In this document: piece after piece, positions 33,785-44,820 of the stretch | Layout of the letters: every line of letters begins with the position of its first letter | Numbering within the stretch: the first letter of the stretch is position 1 | Source: Synechococcales cyanobacterium C42_A2020_086 | GTDB taxonomy: Bacteria; Cyanobacteriota; Cyanobacteriia; Elainellales; Elainellaceae | Reading direction: 5' to 3' | Assembly (NCBI GenBank): GCA_015272325.1 | Contig: JACYLU010000032.1 | Coordinates: forward strand, 33,764-97,763 | DNA: 64,000 nt | The notes under the pieces: generated by a model | Database searches by the model: none | What the model was told of the DNA's origin: nothing | The model's input: only the letters and a program-made list of their open reading frames with translations | Program-made: the position numbers and the translations under genes

Positions 33785-34888
33785 CTAAGCGTAGACCTGA
33801 CGATAGTACGCCTGATACTCTTCCGACAGCAGCGGTTGCCACCAGTCGCGGTTTGCTAGATACCATTCCACCGTGCGGCGCAGCCCTCCAGCCACCGTTT
33901 CTGCGGGCGTCCAGCCGAGTTCGGTGCGGATCTTGGTGGCGTCGATGGCGTAGCGGCGGTCGTGGCCTGGGCGATCCTTAACAAAGGTGATCAGCTTGCG
34001 AGCGGGACGAACCGGCAACTCAGGGGCAAGTTCATCCATGAGATCGCAGAGCATGTGCACGAGGTCAATATTTTTCACCTCGTTGTTGCCGCCAATGTTG
34101 TAGGTTTCGCCAGGGGTACCGCGATGAATCACCGTATCCACGGCGCTGCAATGATCGCCAACATACAGCCAGTCGCGAATGTTCTGCCCATCGCCATAGA
34201 CCGGCAGTGGTTTACCCATGAGGATGTTAATGCACATCAGCGGAATCAGTTTTTCCGGGAAGTGATAGGGACCATAGTTGTTCGAGCAGTTGGTCATCAG
34301 CGTTGGCAGCCCGTAGGTGTGATGATAGGCTCGCACGAGGTGATCGCTCCCTGCCTTGGAAGCGGAATAGGGACTGTTGGGCATATAGGGCGTAGTTTCG
34401 CTGAAGCCGGGATCATCCGGTCCCAAGCTGCCGTAGACTTCATCGGTCGAAATATGATGAAAGCGATAGTAGCTGGGTTGCCCGTGACTCTGCCAGTGTT
34501 GCCGGAATGCCTCTAGCAACGTGAAGGTGCCGACTACGTTGGTATGCACAAAGGCGGCTGGACCCAGAATCGACCGATCCACGTGGGACTCTGCCGCAAA
34601 ATGGACGATTGTGTCGATGGACTCGTCTCGTAGCAGGGCATCAACCGTAGCGCGGTCGCAAATGTCGCCTTTCACAAAGCGAAACGATGGATGGTTCTCT
34701 AGGGCTGCCAAGTTGTTCAGGTTGCCTGCATAGGTTAGGGCATCCAGCACTACCACTCGGTCACTCGGATACTTCTGGCACCAATAGTGCACAAAATTCG
34801 AGCCAATAAAGCCGGCACCGCCGGTAATGATCAATCTGCGCGGTGCGCGATCAGCAGACGTGGGAACAGAACTCGAGTTGAAAGTCAT
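33785..34888 (-). CDS. rfbB: dTDP-glucose 4,6-dehydratase
   Basis: A 367-residue extended short-chain dehydrogenase (RmlB) that converts dTDP-glucose to dTDP-4-keto-6-deoxyglucose, the second step of dTDP-L-rhamnose synthesis. Family features are the NAD motif [15 protein letters not shown], the catalytic Thr/Asp/Glu segment [13 protein letters not shown], the [15 protein letters not shown] (Tyr-x-x-x-Lys), and [25 protein letters not shown]. It lies in one operon with rfbC, rfbD, rfbA and a glycosyltransferase. The start ATG 34888 is supported by motif spacing; the gap to the upstream glycosyltransferase gene is 78 bp. Confidence 0.96.
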   Translation of the reverse strand: MTFNSSSVPTSADRAPRRLIITGGAGFIGSNFVHYWCQKYPSDRVVVLDALTYAGNLNNLAALENHPSFRFVKGDICDRATVDALLRDESIDTIVHFAAESHVDRSILGPAAFVHTNVVGTFTLLEAFRQHWQSHGQPSYYRFHHISTDEVYGSLGPDDPGFSETTPYMPNSPYSASKAGSDHLVRAYHHTYGLPTLMTNCSNNYGPYHFPEKLIPLMCINILMGKPLPVYGDGQNIRDWLYVGDHCSAVDTVIHRGTPGETYNIGGNNEVKNIDLVHMLCDLMDELAPELPVRPARKLITFVKDRPGHDRRYAIDATKIRTELGWTPAETVAGGLRRTVEWYLANRDWWQPLLSEEYQAYYRQVYA

Positions 34889-34966
34889 AACGTTGGCTCA
34901 ATTCTGCAAATCAAGGTGGGTAAAGAGAGATGAGGGTCCAGCCGAGGGGCAGTTCCGTGCTAAACG

Positions 34967-36205
34967 TTACTGAGACAGCAACACATCCTCAATGCACTTG
35001 GCCAAAATTTCGGCGCTACGGCGTTCGTGAAACTTGGCGGCGATCTTCTGGCGCGAGGCTTGACTGAGTCGCAGAGCAAACTCGGGATCGCGCAGGATCA
35101 TCTCAATGGCATCGGCCATCTCGGCAGGTCGCTCAGGTTGCACCAGGATGCCATCTACGCGATTATCAATCAGCTCAGCATTCCCACCTACATCCGTGAC
35201 CACCACCGGCAACTCCATGGCCATGGCTTCCATGATCGCTACGGGAATGCCTTCGTTCAGGCTGGCTAGCGCAAACAGATGGGCTGACTCGAGTCCTCGT
35301 CGTACTCCCTCTTGTGAAACCGCTCCTAGGAGGGTCACCGATTGTTCGAGTCCCTGATCGCGCAGGAGCTGTTCTAGGGTCTGGCGATAACCGCTGCCGC
35401 CCTGCTCATCTTCGCCGGCGATCTGTAGCTGAACATCGACTCCGCGCTGCCGCAACAGCGCAATCGTCTCCAGCAAGTAGTTGTGTCCCTTGATCGGGTT
35501 GAGGCGACCACAGGCAAAGATGCGACACACCTGCCCTGGACTCCACGGGCTGTAAGGGTGCTGGCGTTTAATTTCAGTCAGGTTAACACCCATGGGTACT
35601 GAGAAGACCCGCTCCGGCAGATAGTCTGCCAGCTTGGTTTTAATATCGCGCAGCAGTTTTTCGGATACTACTAGCCCAAAGGAGGCATGTTGCCATTTCT
35701 GCGGTTGATTGGGACCATACACTTCCAGGGTCGGTCCATGCAGCGTCAGGCTGTAGCTCAAGCCCGACAGTAGCGAGGCAAACATCACCACATTGGCAGC
35801 ATCGGCGCAGGAATGGATGTGAATATGGCTCCACTGACGAGTGCGCCAGAGCCGAACAAGCTTGCCGGCCGCCCCAATTAAAGCAAGCAACCGCAACTTC
35901 TGGGGCAATGAAGTGTCATGAGCTGATATCACTGCCTTTAAGCACCGTATCCAAGCAACGGGTCCAGCCCGGAGGATCTCCCCCAACGCCGCCATTGCCT
36001 CTAGAAAAGAAATCGGGACTAGGTAAGCAGTTTCTTGTTCCGCGTCATTGGCCCAGGTGTGGGAAATCATAGCTCGGGGAGGGCGGCGCGTCGAAACCCA
36101 GTCGGCTGCAATGCCCAGCTCTTTGAGCGCTTCCCGTTCGCGCCAATAAAAAATATGCGTCTGACCTGGAAACTCAGGGATAAAGTAGCCAATCCGCGTT
36201 TTCAT
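34967..36205 (-). CDS. Family-4-type glycosyltransferase
   Basis: A 412-residue GT-B enzyme with the GT4-type C-terminal domain: QICRIFACGRLNPIKGHNYLL-like region, LGAVSQEGVRRGLESAHLF, the EX7E-type region LNEGIPVAIMEAMAMELPVV, and DVGGNAELIDNRVDGILV. It probably adds a sugar, likely rhamnose or a partner residue, to a polysaccharide or lipid-linked precursor at the cytoplasmic membrane. The start is set at ATG 36205 with GGAGAAG upstream; earlier in-frame starts would overlap rfbA. The gene sits between rfbA and rfbB in the rhamnose operon. Confidence 0.85.
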   Translation of the reverse strand: MKTRIGYFIPEFPGQTHIFYWREREALKELGIAADWVSTRRPPRAMISHTWANDAEQETAYLVPISFLEAMAALGEILRAGPVAWIRCLKAVISAHDTSLPQKLRLLALIGAAGKLVRLWRTRQWSHIHIHSCADAANVVMFASLLSGLSYSLTLHGPTLEVYGPNQPQKWQHASFGLVVSEKLLRDIKTKLADYLPERVFSVPMGVNLTEIKRQHPYSPWSPGQVCRIFACGRLNPIKGHNYLLETIALLRQRGVDVQLQIAGEDEQGGSGYRQTLEQLLRDQGLEQSVTLLGAVSQEGVRRGLESAHLFALASLNEGIPVAIMEAMAMELPVVVTDVGGNAELIDNRVDGILVQPERPAEMADAIEMILRDPEFALRLSQASRQKIAAKFHERRSAEILAKCIEDVLLSQ

Positions 36206-36251
36206 CGATAACTTCTCCATCTGCGTCGTTGGGGTCTGCTCCAGACTCAGC

Positions 36252-37325
36252 TCAAGAAATTTCGATTTGCGAGTCGTCGCCAATCATGAAGCGCAACGCC
36301 TTGGGACGTTGGGGGGCTTCTTTGAGCTGGGCGCGCTGCCCAATCAGACTATCCACAATCCGGTGATGGATGTTGAGCACTTTAGCGCCTTGCAGCAACA
36401 CACTGTGATCTAAGTCGGTATTGGTGACTGTGACATCATTGGCAATGCTGCTGTAGGGACCAATGAAGCAGTTCTCGATATGGCAGTTCTCGCCAATAAT
36501 GACGGGACCGCGAATCGTGGAGTTGATAATGCGGCTGCCTTTGCCAATTTGCACACGCCCGCTCACCTGACTGGTGCCGTCTACCTCACCGTGGATTGCA
36601 GCTTCCAGACAGGTGTCGAGAATGACGCGATTTGCTTCTAGCAGATCGTCTTTTTTTCCGGTGTCGAGCCACCAGCCGCGAATTTGCCGAGCTTCTACCG
36701 CCCGCTGCTGTTCGATCAAGGCTTGAATGGCGTCCGTGATTTCCAATTCCCCGCGAGCCGAAGGCTGAATCGAGGCAATGGCTTTGTGAATCGTATGAGA
36801 GAAAATGTAAATCCCCACGAGTGCTAGATTCGATGGCGGATCTTTGGGCTTTTCGATCAGTTGCAGCAGGCGACCCTGTTCATCCACTCTGGCAACCCCA
36901 AAGGCACTCGGGTTAGCCACTGGGCAGAGCAGCGTCAAGGCATCGAGGCTATTGGCGTGGAAATTTTCTAGAAACAGTCTCAAATCGCTTTGTACTAAGT
37001 TGTCGCCCAGATACATCACAAACGGTGAGTCGCCTAGAAAGGGTTGCGCCACTTTCACGGCATGGGCTAGGCCGGCGGGCTTGTCTTGCAGGATATAAGT
37101 AATTTTGGCTCCAAACAGATCGCCGTTCCCGGTTTTGGCTTTCACCTCTTCGCCGGTTTCCGGACTGATAATGATGCCAATATCTGTAATTCCAGCAGCC
37201 ACAATCGATTCAATGCCGTACCAGAGAATTGGCTTATTGGCTACAGGAACAAGCTGCTTGGCTCCCGTGTAAGTGAGTGGACGCAAGCGGGTGCCTTTAC
37301 CGCCGGAGAGAATGAGTGCTTTCAT
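36252..37325 (-). CDS. rfbA: Glucose-1-phosphate thymidylyltransferase, long form
   Basis: A 357-residue nucleotidyltransferase that makes dTDP-glucose from glucose-1-phosphate and dTTP, the first step of the rhamnose pathway. The N-terminal catalytic motif is LSGGKGTRLRPLTYTGAKQL, with later DLxxEKP-like RLLQLIEKPKDPPSNLALVG. The C-terminal third is a left-handed beta-helix of hexapeptide repeats (IGKGSRIINSTIRGPVIIG, NCFIGPYSSIAND). That makes it the long RmlA/StrD type rather than the short 290-residue E. coli form. Its start overlaps the end of rfbD by 29 bp, so translation is probably coupled. Confidence 0.93.
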   Translation of the reverse strand: MKALILSGGKGTRLRPLTYTGAKQLVPVANKPILWYGIESIVAAGITDIGIIISPETGEEVKAKTGNGDLFGAKITYILQDKPAGLAHAVKVAQPFLGDSPFVMYLGDNLVQSDLRLFLENFHANSLDALTLLCPVANPSAFGVARVDEQGRLLQLIEKPKDPPSNLALVGIYIFSHTIHKAIASIQPSARGELEITDAIQALIEQQRAVEARQIRGWWLDTGKKDDLLEANRVILDTCLEAAIHGEVDGTSQVSGRVQIGKGSRIINSTIRGPVIIGENCHIENCFIGPYSSIANDVTVTNTDLDHSVLLQGAKVLNIHHRIVDSLIGQRAQLKEAPQRPKALRFMIGDDSQIEIS

Positions 37326-38253
37326 AGGTGGATGAGTAGAGTTCGGTGAGCATCAGTCTGAGGCTTTGCCGCCACTGAGGAATTGGGGCTGGTAACAGGG
37401 ATTGAATCTTCTGGGTCGCCAGCACCGAATAAGCGGGTCGCTGCGCCGGAGTGGGGTACTCGGCAGTGGTAATGGGCACCACGCGTTGCAGCTTCAAGGG
37501 AAAGCCGAGAGCTTGCGCCTCTTCAAAGATGGCAACGGCAAAGTCGTACCAGCTCGTGACGCCGCTATTCGTGAAGTGATAGATCCCGCTCAGGGTCGGT
37601 TTTTCAGCTCCATTGGGCATCTCGGGCGGCAGCAGTAAGGCACGAGCAAGATGGGTCATCGCTTTGGCAATCTCAGTGGACCATGTTGGAGTACCCACCT
37701 GATCGGCAACCACCCGCACTTCCTCGCGTTCAGCGCCTAATCGCAGCATCGTTTTGACAAAGTTACCCTTACCCGAAGTACCATACACCCACGCCGTCCT
37801 CACAATGGCATAGGGAAATTCAGGGCCACTAGCGTGAACCTGCTGAATGCCGAGTTCCCCCGCGAGTTTAGATTGCCCGTAGACGCTCAAGGGGTTCGTT
37901 TCATCTAGCTCACGGTATGGTGTATTTTTGCTGCCATCGAAGACATAGTCGGTCGAAATGTGGATCAGGGGAACGCCGAGCCGCTGGGCTTCCTCGGCCA
38001 TGACGGTGGGTGCATCTGCATTCACCGCATTAGCCATGGCAATTTCAGTTTCCGCCCGATCGACGGCTGTGTAGGCGGCAGCATTGACGATCAGCTGCGG
38101 CTGGCAATCTCGGATGCCTTGGCGAATCTGTTCCGGTTGGGTGAGGTCTATGATCTGTCGCCCAACTCCCCTAACTGAACCGAGTGCTGGCAGGGTCTTG
38201 AGCAACTCCTGACCCACCTGTCCGTCTTGACCAATCAGCAGGATACGCGTCAT
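37297..38253 (-). CDS. rfbD: dTDP-4-dehydrorhamnose reductase
   Basis: A 318-residue SDR-type reductase that performs the last step to dTDP-L-rhamnose. Features are the NAD(P) motif RILLIGQDGQVGQELLKTL, VNAAAYTAVDRAETE, the family signature STDYVFDGSKNTPYRE, and the catalytic YGQSKLAGE (Tyr-x-x-x-Lys). It overlaps rfbC by four bases at its start (ATGA) and rfbA by 29 bp at its end, showing a tightly coupled operon. The C-terminus (LRLMLTELYSSTYESTHSLR) is somewhat longer than usual, which causes the overlap with rfbA. Confidence 0.93.
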   Translation of the reverse strand: MTRILLIGQDGQVGQELLKTLPALGSVRGVGRQIIDLTQPEQIRQGIRDCQPQLIVNAAAYTAVDRAETEIAMANAVNADAPTVMAEEAQRLGVPLIHISTDYVFDGSKNTPYRELDETNPLSVYGQSKLAGELGIQQVHASGPEFPYAIVRTAWVYGTSGKGNFVKTMLRLGAEREEVRVVADQVGTPTWSTEIAKAMTHLARALLLPPEMPNGAEKPTLSGIYHFTNSGVTSWYDFAVAIFEEAQALGFPLKLQRVVPITTAEYPTPAQRPAYSVLATQKIQSLLPAPIPQWRQSLRLMLTELYSSTYESTHSLRR

Positions 38254-38795
38254 GCAAATACCTCAGCGGCGTGGAAGGGTTGACCTGCCTGATCCTTCGC
38301 CGAAACCGTCGGTGCTTCAGTGAGCGGCCAAGCAATTGCCAAATCAGGATCGTTCCAAAGAATGCAGCGCTCATGAGCCGGAGCATAGAAGTCAGTAGCT
38401 TTGTAAAGCACTTCGGTCCGATCTTCTAGCGACAGGAATCCGTGGGCAAATCCTGCCGGAATCCAAATTTGCCGTTTGTTGTCAGCGCTGAGGGTGCAAC
38501 TCACCCATTGCCCGAAGGTAGGAGAACTTTTGCGCACATCAACTGCCACATCAAAAATAGCGCCAGCCGTCACCCGCACGAGCTTGCCTTGAGTCTGCTG
38601 AATTTGATAGTGCAGTCCGCGCAGTACATTAACCGCAGAGCAAGAGTGATTGTCCTGTACAAAACGGATATCAACGCCTACTTTTTCTCTGAAGGCTTGC
38701 TCGTTGAAGCTTTCAAAGAAGAAGCCACGCTCGTCTCCAAAAACGCGAGGCTCGATAATAACTACATCGGGAATTTCAGTTGGAATAACGTTCAT
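38250..38795 (-). CDS. rfbC: dTDP-4-dehydrorhamnose 3,5-epimerase
   Basis: A 181-residue cupin-fold epimerase, first gene of the rhamnose operon (transcribed leftward). Family features are IEPRVFGDERGFFFESFNE near residue 16, FVQDNHSCSAVNVLRGLHYQ with the catalytic His, AIFDVAVDVRKSSPTFG, and IWIPAGFAHGFLSLEDRTEV. Length is typical. The stop overlaps the rfbD ATG. Its promoter should lie in the spacer 38796-39303, and the downstream genes rfbD, rfbA, the glycosyltransferase gene, rfbB and the hydrolase-like gene depend on it or on internal starts. Confidence 0.95.
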   Translation of the reverse strand: MNVIPTEIPDVVIIEPRVFGDERGFFFESFNEQAFREKVGVDIRFVQDNHSCSAVNVLRGLHYQIQQTQGKLVRVTAGAIFDVAVDVRKSSPTFGQWVSCTLSADNKRQIWIPAGFAHGFLSLEDRTEVLYKATDFYAPAHERCILWNDPDLAIAWPLTEAPTVSAKDQAGQPFHAAEVFA

Positions 38796-39303
38796 CCAAA
38801 CCTCTCATTGATGTTCAGATCACACCCCAAAAAACGGTCAAAGCTAAAAAAAATGCGTTTGAGGTAAACCAAAATTCAATCAAAGGGGGCTGCAGCTTGA
38901 CTTAAAGTTCTGCTGGGTTGTGCAAGTTTCGTTCACTTGAGAAATGCTCAGAATCACCGATCTGCTAGGCTTTAAAGTTGCGTTGATTGTCACATTGATT
39001 GAGTAACAAACCGAATCAAACTGAATATCAAGATCTGTAAGTTTACGGATTGAACAACCTACTTTTAACCTCAACTGCCAAACATCCTAGCTGAGGTCTA
39101 GGGGGTATCCTAGAGAATCCCGTTTAACTTTCACCCATTCTTCACAATCATTTTGGGCGTTTGTAGAGCCGATGAAGTGGCTTCTGAGTTTGACGAGCAT
39201 GCAATTTTCCCCTGTTTCAACTATTAGTTCGGCTGTTGACCTACAGACTACGATTTCTCGATCCTCTCTCTAAGAAAGGAATGTTTGGAAGAGGTATTTC
39301 CGA
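38796..39303. other. Spacer between two leftward polysaccharide genes
   Basis: About 500 bp, AT-richer than its neighbours. It should contain the rfbC promoter. I see no gene with a ribosome site and no hairpin terminator for the glycosyltransferase gene. Confidence 0.55.
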
Positions 39304-40518
39304 TCAGTTCTCAACCCTGTCTCGCTCGGTGCGCACCCACTGTGTTTGCGGTTTCACCAAAAACTTGAAGTATAACGGAATCTTCCAAAGTAGGTAGAAA
39401 GGAACTGCCAGCAAGGTCTGAGCCGGCAAGGTGCTGTGCCCAAACCGCAACCAGGACACAACCACTGCCATCCCAATTAGCCCCCCTGAAATTGCAGCAA
39501 TGACTGCCGGCAGCCAAGATAATCCCAGCACGCCTGCCAGCAAGGTCAGTCCGAGGGTACCCAACCACAGCATCACCAGCAGCGACAAAGGAGGAATCGC
39601 CAGATCAAGGGCGATGGCGAGCAAATCGAGCCGCCTTTGCTGTAGGGCAGCCGCGATGAGCAGCGGAATTTGGGTTTGCATGGTCCGCAAATGCCCGTGT
39701 TCCCAGCGAGTGCGTTGGCTCTTGGCAGCTTGCTCTTGCTGCGGCAGTAGCCCAATTACTTTACTATCGTTACAAAACACCGTGGGATAACCCGCTATTG
39801 CCAAATCCATGGAGAGCTGCATATCTTCCACGATGTTGCCGCTCGCCAAAGACACCTGACGAATGACGCTCCAGGGAAACGCCATGCCGGTTCCAGCCAG
39901 AATGCCGGGCAGTCCCAGCCGATTCAGTCCGCGAGGTCGTACTAGGTTCTTCACTAGAAATGCGAGAGCAGAAACGGCATCTTTGGGTTTGGGTTGGGCA
40001 GGCAGCTCCATTAAGTAAATGGATTGTACAGGTCGCCTCGCTGCAAAGGCTCGACGAGCAATAGTCTGAAGAGTTCCGGGCTGCACGGCACAGTCAGCAT
40101 CGACCACAATCACCACATCGGGCGGATCGGCTGCCAGATAATCCATGCCATAGTCCAACGCATAGCCTTTACCGCGGCGCTCAGTATCATAGCGCTCGAT
40201 TACAGTGGCTCCGGTAGAGCGGGCTATGGTGGCGGTGTTGTCGGTACAGTTGTCGGCAATCACCACGAGCCGGTCCTGAGGCTGCAATTGCTCTTGCAAT
40301 CGCTCTAGCACGGGGCGAATCCCCAAGGCTTCGTTGTGGGCGGGTACCAGAACGGCGATGCGAGGAGTCAATGTATCGTCCGAGCGTGGTGAGCGACCTG
40401 GCAGTAAAGCCGCTAAACACTCTATAAACAGCACGCTGCTAGGAATCAGCAGCAGCAGAGTCATGCTGAGCAGCAGGGCATTCCCCAGCAGCACCCACCC
40501 ATCAACCCTATCGACCAT
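39304..40518 (-). CDS. Family-2 glycosyltransferase, membrane-bound
   Basis: A 404-residue membrane-associated GT2 enzyme of the cellulose-synthase-like type. An N-terminal helix (LLGNALLLSMTLLLLIPSSV) precedes the GT-A domain: RIAVLVPAHNEALGIRPVL, VIADNCTDNTATIARSTGA, the DxD VIVVDADCAVQPG, a later GIVEDMQLSMDLAIAG-like ED motif, and the QQRTRWEHG-type R/W motif (KSQRTRWEHGHLRTM). Three or four C-terminal helices follow. This is the common layout of processive polysaccharide synthases. ATG 40518 with GGAGG is preferred over a TTG at 40530. It lies upstream of the rhamnose operon and is probably part of the same polysaccharide function. Confidence 0.85.
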   Translation of the reverse strand: MVDRVDGWVLLGNALLLSMTLLLLIPSSVLFIECLAALLPGRSPRSDDTLTPRIAVLVPAHNEALGIRPVLERLQEQLQPQDRLVVIADNCTDNTATIARSTGATVIERYDTERRGKGYALDYGMDYLAADPPDVVIVVDADCAVQPGTLQTIARRAFAARRPVQSIYLMELPAQPKPKDAVSALAFLVKNLVRPRGLNRLGLPGILAGTGMAFPWSVIRQVSLASGNIVEDMQLSMDLAIAGYPTVFCNDSKVIGLLPQQEQAAKSQRTRWEHGHLRTMQTQIPLLIAAALQQRRLDLLAIALDLAIPPLSLLVMLWLGTLGLTLLAGVLGLSWLPAVIAAISGGLIGMAVVVSWLRFGHSTLPAQTLLAVPFYLLWKIPLYFKFLVKPQTQWVRTERDRVEN

Positions 40519-40684
40519 ACGGTGTTTCAACCTCCATTGTTTGACTCAGGGCTTAGCCGTCCCCAATCTATCATCCGGTTCATAGGGGGGTGGTATAGCC
40601 AGGGCCGGGAAATGTGAAGTCTCAGTAATGAATCGTAGAGAGGGTGATGGATTGACTCAGAGGGCAACCCTCAGAAAAATCCCA

Positions 40685-40716
40685 AAGAAAAAACCCAGCA
40701 GCCCCCCGCTGGGTTT
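40685..40716 (-). terminator. Intrinsic terminator of chlH
   Basis: On the minus strand, AAACCCAGC, GGGGGGCT and GCTGGGTTT form a strong stem followed by TTTCTTTG-like T-rich sequence (40685-40690 on this strand). It lies about 120 bp after the chlH stop. Because the inverted arms are AAA/TTT-flanked it could also act weakly on the other strand. Confidence 0.85.
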
Positions 40717-40796
40717 ATTTATGAACGTCACTTATCTTCCTTTACTGTAGGAGAATGACCAGGGAGTCACTTCGCCTTGGTGGATCACCTAACCGG

Positions 40797-40816
40797 GTGA
40801 ATTGGAGTGAATTGGA
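40797..40816. repeat. Perfect 10-bp tandem duplication
   Basis: GTGAATTGGA is present twice head-to-tail between the chlH stop and its terminator. Confidence 0.85.
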
Positions 40817-40833
40817 GCCGTTAGAGCAACTCC

Positions 40834-43800
40834 CTACTCGATGCCTTCAATCCGATCTTCCACTTCTTGGTAAAGCTGGCGCAGCAGGTCGAGGTTGCTT
40901 TCGCTGGTTTCCCAGTAGCCGCGTCCGTGCACTTCCAGCAGCGTGCTCACCACCTTGCGGAACGAGTGGGGGTTGAGGTTCATGAGGCGGTTGCGCATGG
41001 CTTCGTCCTGAATGAAAGTGGCGTTGGTGTCTTCGTAGATCCAGTTGTCTACTGCTCCCGCCGTGGCAGACCAGCCCATGGTGTTGACCAAGCGCTTGGA
41101 CAGTTCCCGCACGCCCTCATAGCCGTGAGACAGCATACCCTCATACCACTTGGGGTTGAGGAGCTTGGTTCGAGCATCGAGCCGCACCGTTTCTGATAGG
41201 GTGCGTACCTGAGCATTGGCGGTGGTCGTGTCGGCAATGTAGGCGGCTGGGGTTTTACCGTCGCTGCGGAGCTGCGCCACAACCTTCGTGGGGTCCGAGT
41301 CGAAATAGTGAGAGACGTCGGTGAGGGAAATCTCTGAAGAGTCCAGGTTTTGGAACGTCACGTCTACGGTCTTCAGAGCTGCCTCGAAGAGCTGCCGCGA
41401 CTGATCCATCATGCCGGGGTTGTCGGAGTTGAAGGCAAAGGACTTGCGAGCCAAGTACATGTCTTGCAACTCGGACTCGCTTTCCCAGGTGCTGTTTTCC
41501 ACCGCCAGGTTGACGTTGGCTGCATAGGAGCCAGAGGCATTGGAGAAGACGCGGGTGGCTGCCTGCCGCAGGTTGATTCCCATGTCCTCGGCTTGCTTCA
41601 GGGCGTGTTTGCGGACGAAATTCATCTCGATCGGCTCGTCAGCTTCGGCAGCCATTTTGATGGCGCGGTCCAGGAGATTCATCTGGTTGATGAACAGATC
41701 GCGGAACACCCCCGAGCAGTTGACGACAACATCAATCCGCGGCCGACCGAGTTCCTCTAGGGAAATCAGCTCTAGCTTGTTGACACGACCGAGGGCATCG
41801 GGGACGGGACGCACGCCCACGAGCAGCATCACTTGCGCCAGCGACTCACCGTAGGTTTTGATGTTGTCTGTACCCCAGAGTACGAAGGAGATCGTTTCCG
41901 GGTACTGCCCGTTGTTCTCCATTCGCTGGCGAGCCAACAACCGATCGACAACAATTTGGGCCGACTGCACCGCGGCGCTTGTTGGAATCGATTGCGGATC
42001 GAGGGCATGGATGTTCTTGCCGGTGGGCAGGACGTCCGGATTACGGATCGGATCGCCGCCTGGTCCTGGCAGAATGTACTCGCCTTCCAGGGCTTTCAGC
42101 ATTGCGCCCAATTCGTTATCGGCGGTGACCTGCTTCAGGCAGAACTCGAGATACTCAAACAGCGGCTTGATTGCTTCTGGATCCACCTTCGGATAGCCCG
42201 CCTCTTGCAATGCCTCGAGCCAAGGTTCCTTGCGTCCCAAATTGAAGAAGTTGAGCTTCGTTACCTTCGAGACCCGGCCATCCGCGTCCGTCTGCTCCTG
42301 CACCATCGCGGTAACGGCTGCCCGAGCGGCCTGGTTCAGGTTGTAGAGCAGCTCCACATCTGCCAGCACGCCTCGGTCGCTGTTTCTGTAAATCTCATCA
42401 ATATCGCGTCCTAGGCTTTCGGCAATGATTCGCGGCAGGCTCTTGATCTCGTCTTCGGGGCGATCGATGCCGGCAATATTGACCAGCGTTGCGATTGCTT
42501 CCGCAGCCGTAGGCGGCTTACCGATGACATGCAGCCCGCAAGGCAGCAGCCGCGACTCGATCTCCATCAGGCGAATGTAGACCTTGCCGACCAATGTATC
42601 GCGGTCCTCAGCAGTCAGCTCAGCGGCATCTTGCTCGGGTAGCGCAATGTCTTTATCCAAATTGACCAAGCGGCACTTGTCGATAATGGCATTGACAATC
42701 GGGGCGGCGCGACCGGAATCCTTCAGGGTCTGGTAGGAGGCAATTAGCTCGCTTAGCTCTTTTAGACCCTTATAGAGTCCGGCGTTCTCGGCAGGTGGCG
42801 TCAGGTAGCTGATTGTTTCGGCATAGCTGCGGCGCTTGGCAATTGTAGCCTCGGAGGGATTGTTAGCGGCGTAGTAGTAGAGGTTGGGAATCGTGCCGAT
42901 CAGGCTATCGGGGTAGCACTCACTTGACATGCCCATCTGCTTGCCCGGCATGAACTCTAGGGAACCGTGGGTGCCAAAGTGCAATACTGCATCGGCTTGC
43001 CAGATGTGCTCCAGATAGGTGTAGTAGGCGGCAAAGCCGTGGTGGGGACTGGCCGATCGAGAAAACAGTAGCCGCATCGGGTCGCCCTCGTAGCCAAAGG
43101 TGGGCTGCACGCCAATGAACACATTGCCAAAGTGCTTGCCGAACACCAGCAGATTTTGCCCGTCGGTATTCAGGTGACCGGGAGCCGGACCCCAGGATTC
43201 TTCTAAGCGCTCGTGGTAGGGCGTCAGGGATTCGTATTCGGGTACGGTCATGCGGTAGGCAATGTTCAGCTCTGGTGTGCTGTATTGAGCCTGAGCATCG
43301 TGGATCACTGCCTGCATTAATTCCTCGGCTGAATCGGGCAAGTCCTGAACATCGTAGCCGTTTTGCTTCAGCGCCTTGATCACTTCGTAAATCGAGCCGA
43401 AGACATCGAGATAGGCGGCGGTACCGACATTGCCTTTGTCCGGCGGGAAGCTGAAGACAGTGATTGCGACTTTTTTGTGCAGCTTCGGCTTGCGGCGCAG
43501 GTTGGCCCACTTCAGCGCCCGTTGAGCAATGGCTTCCACTCGGTCTTGTAGAGCAATGGCTTTGCCGGTGGTTCCGTCCCGACCCGAAAGAATAATCGGT
43601 TCAATCGCGCCGTCGAGTTCGGGAATTGCAATTTGTAGCGCCACCTGAATCGGGTGCAAGCCTAGATCGCTGTCCTGCCATTCCTCGGTGGTTTGGAAGA
43701 CCAGCGGCAGCGCCACCATGTAGGGGCGGTTCAGTCGCTTCAGGGCATCTACGGCTTTGGGGTGATCTTGCCGGGCCGGACCACCCACCAGAGCAAAGCC

Positions 43801-44820
43801 AGTTAGCGACACCACCACATCCACTAGCGGCGTTTGCCCTTTCGAGAGGGGATCGTAGAAGAAGGCGTCTACGGGTTTCGAGAAGTCTAACCCGCCGGCA
43901 AATACTGGAACCACTTTTGCGCCCATACACTCTAGTTCCTGCACCATCGCCACGTAGTGGGCATCGTCGCCTGTAACGAGGTGAGTGCGCTGCAGCACCA
44001 GCCCGACGCAGGGAGCCAAGGGATCTTTCAGATCAGCCGGAATATCGGAACGGGAGGTGTACCAGTTGAGATACTCCTTGACATCTTCAAACATTTGCGG
44101 TGCGAGCGGATGCCAGATTCCCATATCGGGATAGGTGACTGGATCGCGGTATTGCAGCGGCGCACTGCCAGCTTGGACTGGCGTAATGTATTTATCGGCT
44201 AGCATCAGCAGGAAGTTCTCCAGGTTTTCGGCGGAGCCTCCTAGCCAGTACTGGAAGCTGAGCATAAAGTTGCGTGCATCCTGAGCCTTGTCGATCGGCA
44301 GGTACTTGAGCACCTTAGGCAAGGTTTGCAGCAGCTTCAGCATTCCATCCTGGAACGAGGAGCCGGATTTCTCCTTGCGTTTGCGCATGAACTGAGCAAT
44401 AGCGCTTTTCGACTGTCCGAGCTGCGCCATTGAGAAGCTGCCCATTTTGTTGAGGCGCATCACCTGCGGCATTGAAGGGAACACCACCGCCACATCCAAG
44501 CGATCGCGATGGGGCTCCACCGCTGCCACGACTTTCTCGGCTAATTCCTCGATGAAGATCAATGAGCCAATGAAGACGTTGGCGGCAGCGATATCTTGCT
44601 GAAATGCCTCATAGTTCTCGGGACTGCGCAGCTCCTCTAGCAAATAGCCGCTGATTTCAATGGCGATATTGGAATTGTTTTGGTTAATCGAACGAACTGC
44701 CGCCGAAAGAGAACTTTGATATTGCGGCTCTAACACGACATAGACCACCTTGATCAGCGTGCGTCCCTGGAGTTCGGCGGGGGCGATGTGTCTGACGGTG
44801 GGCTTGACGTGAGTGAACAT
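40834..44820 (-). CDS. chlH: Magnesium chelatase subunit H
   Basis: A 1328-residue protoporphyrin-binding subunit of magnesium chelatase. With ChlD and ChlI (not in this window) it inserts Mg into protoporphyrin IX at the first committed step of chlorophyll synthesis. The length and N-terminus ([20 protein letters not shown]) are typical for cyanobacterial ChlH, and CobN-family segments run throughout, such as [20 protein letters not shown] and [23 protein letters not shown] 44820 has an AAGGAG site nine bases upstream. An earlier in-frame ATG (44853) lacks one. A strong terminator follows at 40685-40716. Confidence 0.97.
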   Translation of the reverse strand: MFTHVKPTVRHIAPAELQGRTLIKVVYVVLEPQYQSSLSAAVRSINQNNSNIAIEISGYLLEELRSPENYEAFQQDIAAANVFIGSLIFIEELAEKVVAAVEPHRDRLDVAVVFPSMPQVMRLNKMGSFSMAQLGQSKSAIAQFMRKRKEKSGSSFQDGMLKLLQTLPKVLKYLPIDKAQDARNFMLSFQYWLGGSAENLENFLLMLADKYITPVQAGSAPLQYRDPVTYPDMGIWHPLAPQMFEDVKEYLNWYTSRSDIPADLKDPLAPCVGLVLQRTHLVTGDDAHYVAMVQELECMGAKVVPVFAGGLDFSKPVDAFFYDPLSKGQTPLVDVVVSLTGFALVGGPARQDHPKAVDALKRLNRPYMVALPLVFQTTEEWQDSDLGLHPIQVALQIAIPELDGAIEPIILSGRDGTTGKAIALQDRVEAIAQRALKWANLRRKPKLHKKVAITVFSFPPDKGNVGTAAYLDVFGSIYEVIKALKQNGYDVQDLPDSAEELMQAVIHDAQAQYSTPELNIAYRMTVPEYESLTPYHERLEESWGPAPGHLNTDGQNLLVFGKHFGNVFIGVQPTFGYEGDPMRLLFSRSASPHHGFAAYYTYLEHIWQADAVLHFGTHGSLEFMPGKQMGMSSECYPDSLIGTIPNLYYYAANNPSEATIAKRRSYAETISYLTPPAENAGLYKGLKELSELIASYQTLKDSGRAAPIVNAIIDKCRLVNLDKDIALPEQDAAELTAEDRDTLVGKVYIRLMEIESRLLPCGLHVIGKPPTAAEAIATLVNIAGIDRPEDEIKSLPRIIAESLGRDIDEIYRNSDRGVLADVELLYNLNQAARAAVTAMVQEQTDADGRVSKVTKLNFFNLGRKEPWLEALQEAGYPKVDPEAIKPLFEYLEFCLKQVTADNELGAMLKALEGEYILPGPGGDPIRNPDVLPTGKNIHALDPQSIPTSAAVQSAQIVVDRLLARQRMENNGQYPETISFVLWGTDNIKTYGESLAQVMLLVGVRPVPDALGRVNKLELISLEELGRPRIDVVVNCSGVFRDLFINQMNLLDRAIKMAAEADEPIEMNFVRKHALKQAEDMGINLRQAATRVFSNASGSYAANVNLAVENSTWESESELQDMYLARKSFAFNSDNPGMMDQSRQLFEAALKTVDVTFQNLDSSEISLTDVSHYFDSDPTKVVAQLRSDGKTPAAYIADTTTANAQVRTLSETVRLDARTKLLNPKWYEGMLSHGYEGVRELSKRLVNTMGWSATAGAVDNWIYEDTNATFIQDEAMRNRLMNLNPHSFRKVVSTLLEVHGRGYWETSESNLDLLRQLYQEVEDRIEGIE

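Larger units (their letters stand above)
40519..40833. other. Spacer after chlH containing its terminator
   Basis: About 315 bp holding the chlH terminator (40685-40716) and a perfect 10-bp tandem duplication at 40797-40816. There is no gene. Confidence 0.6.
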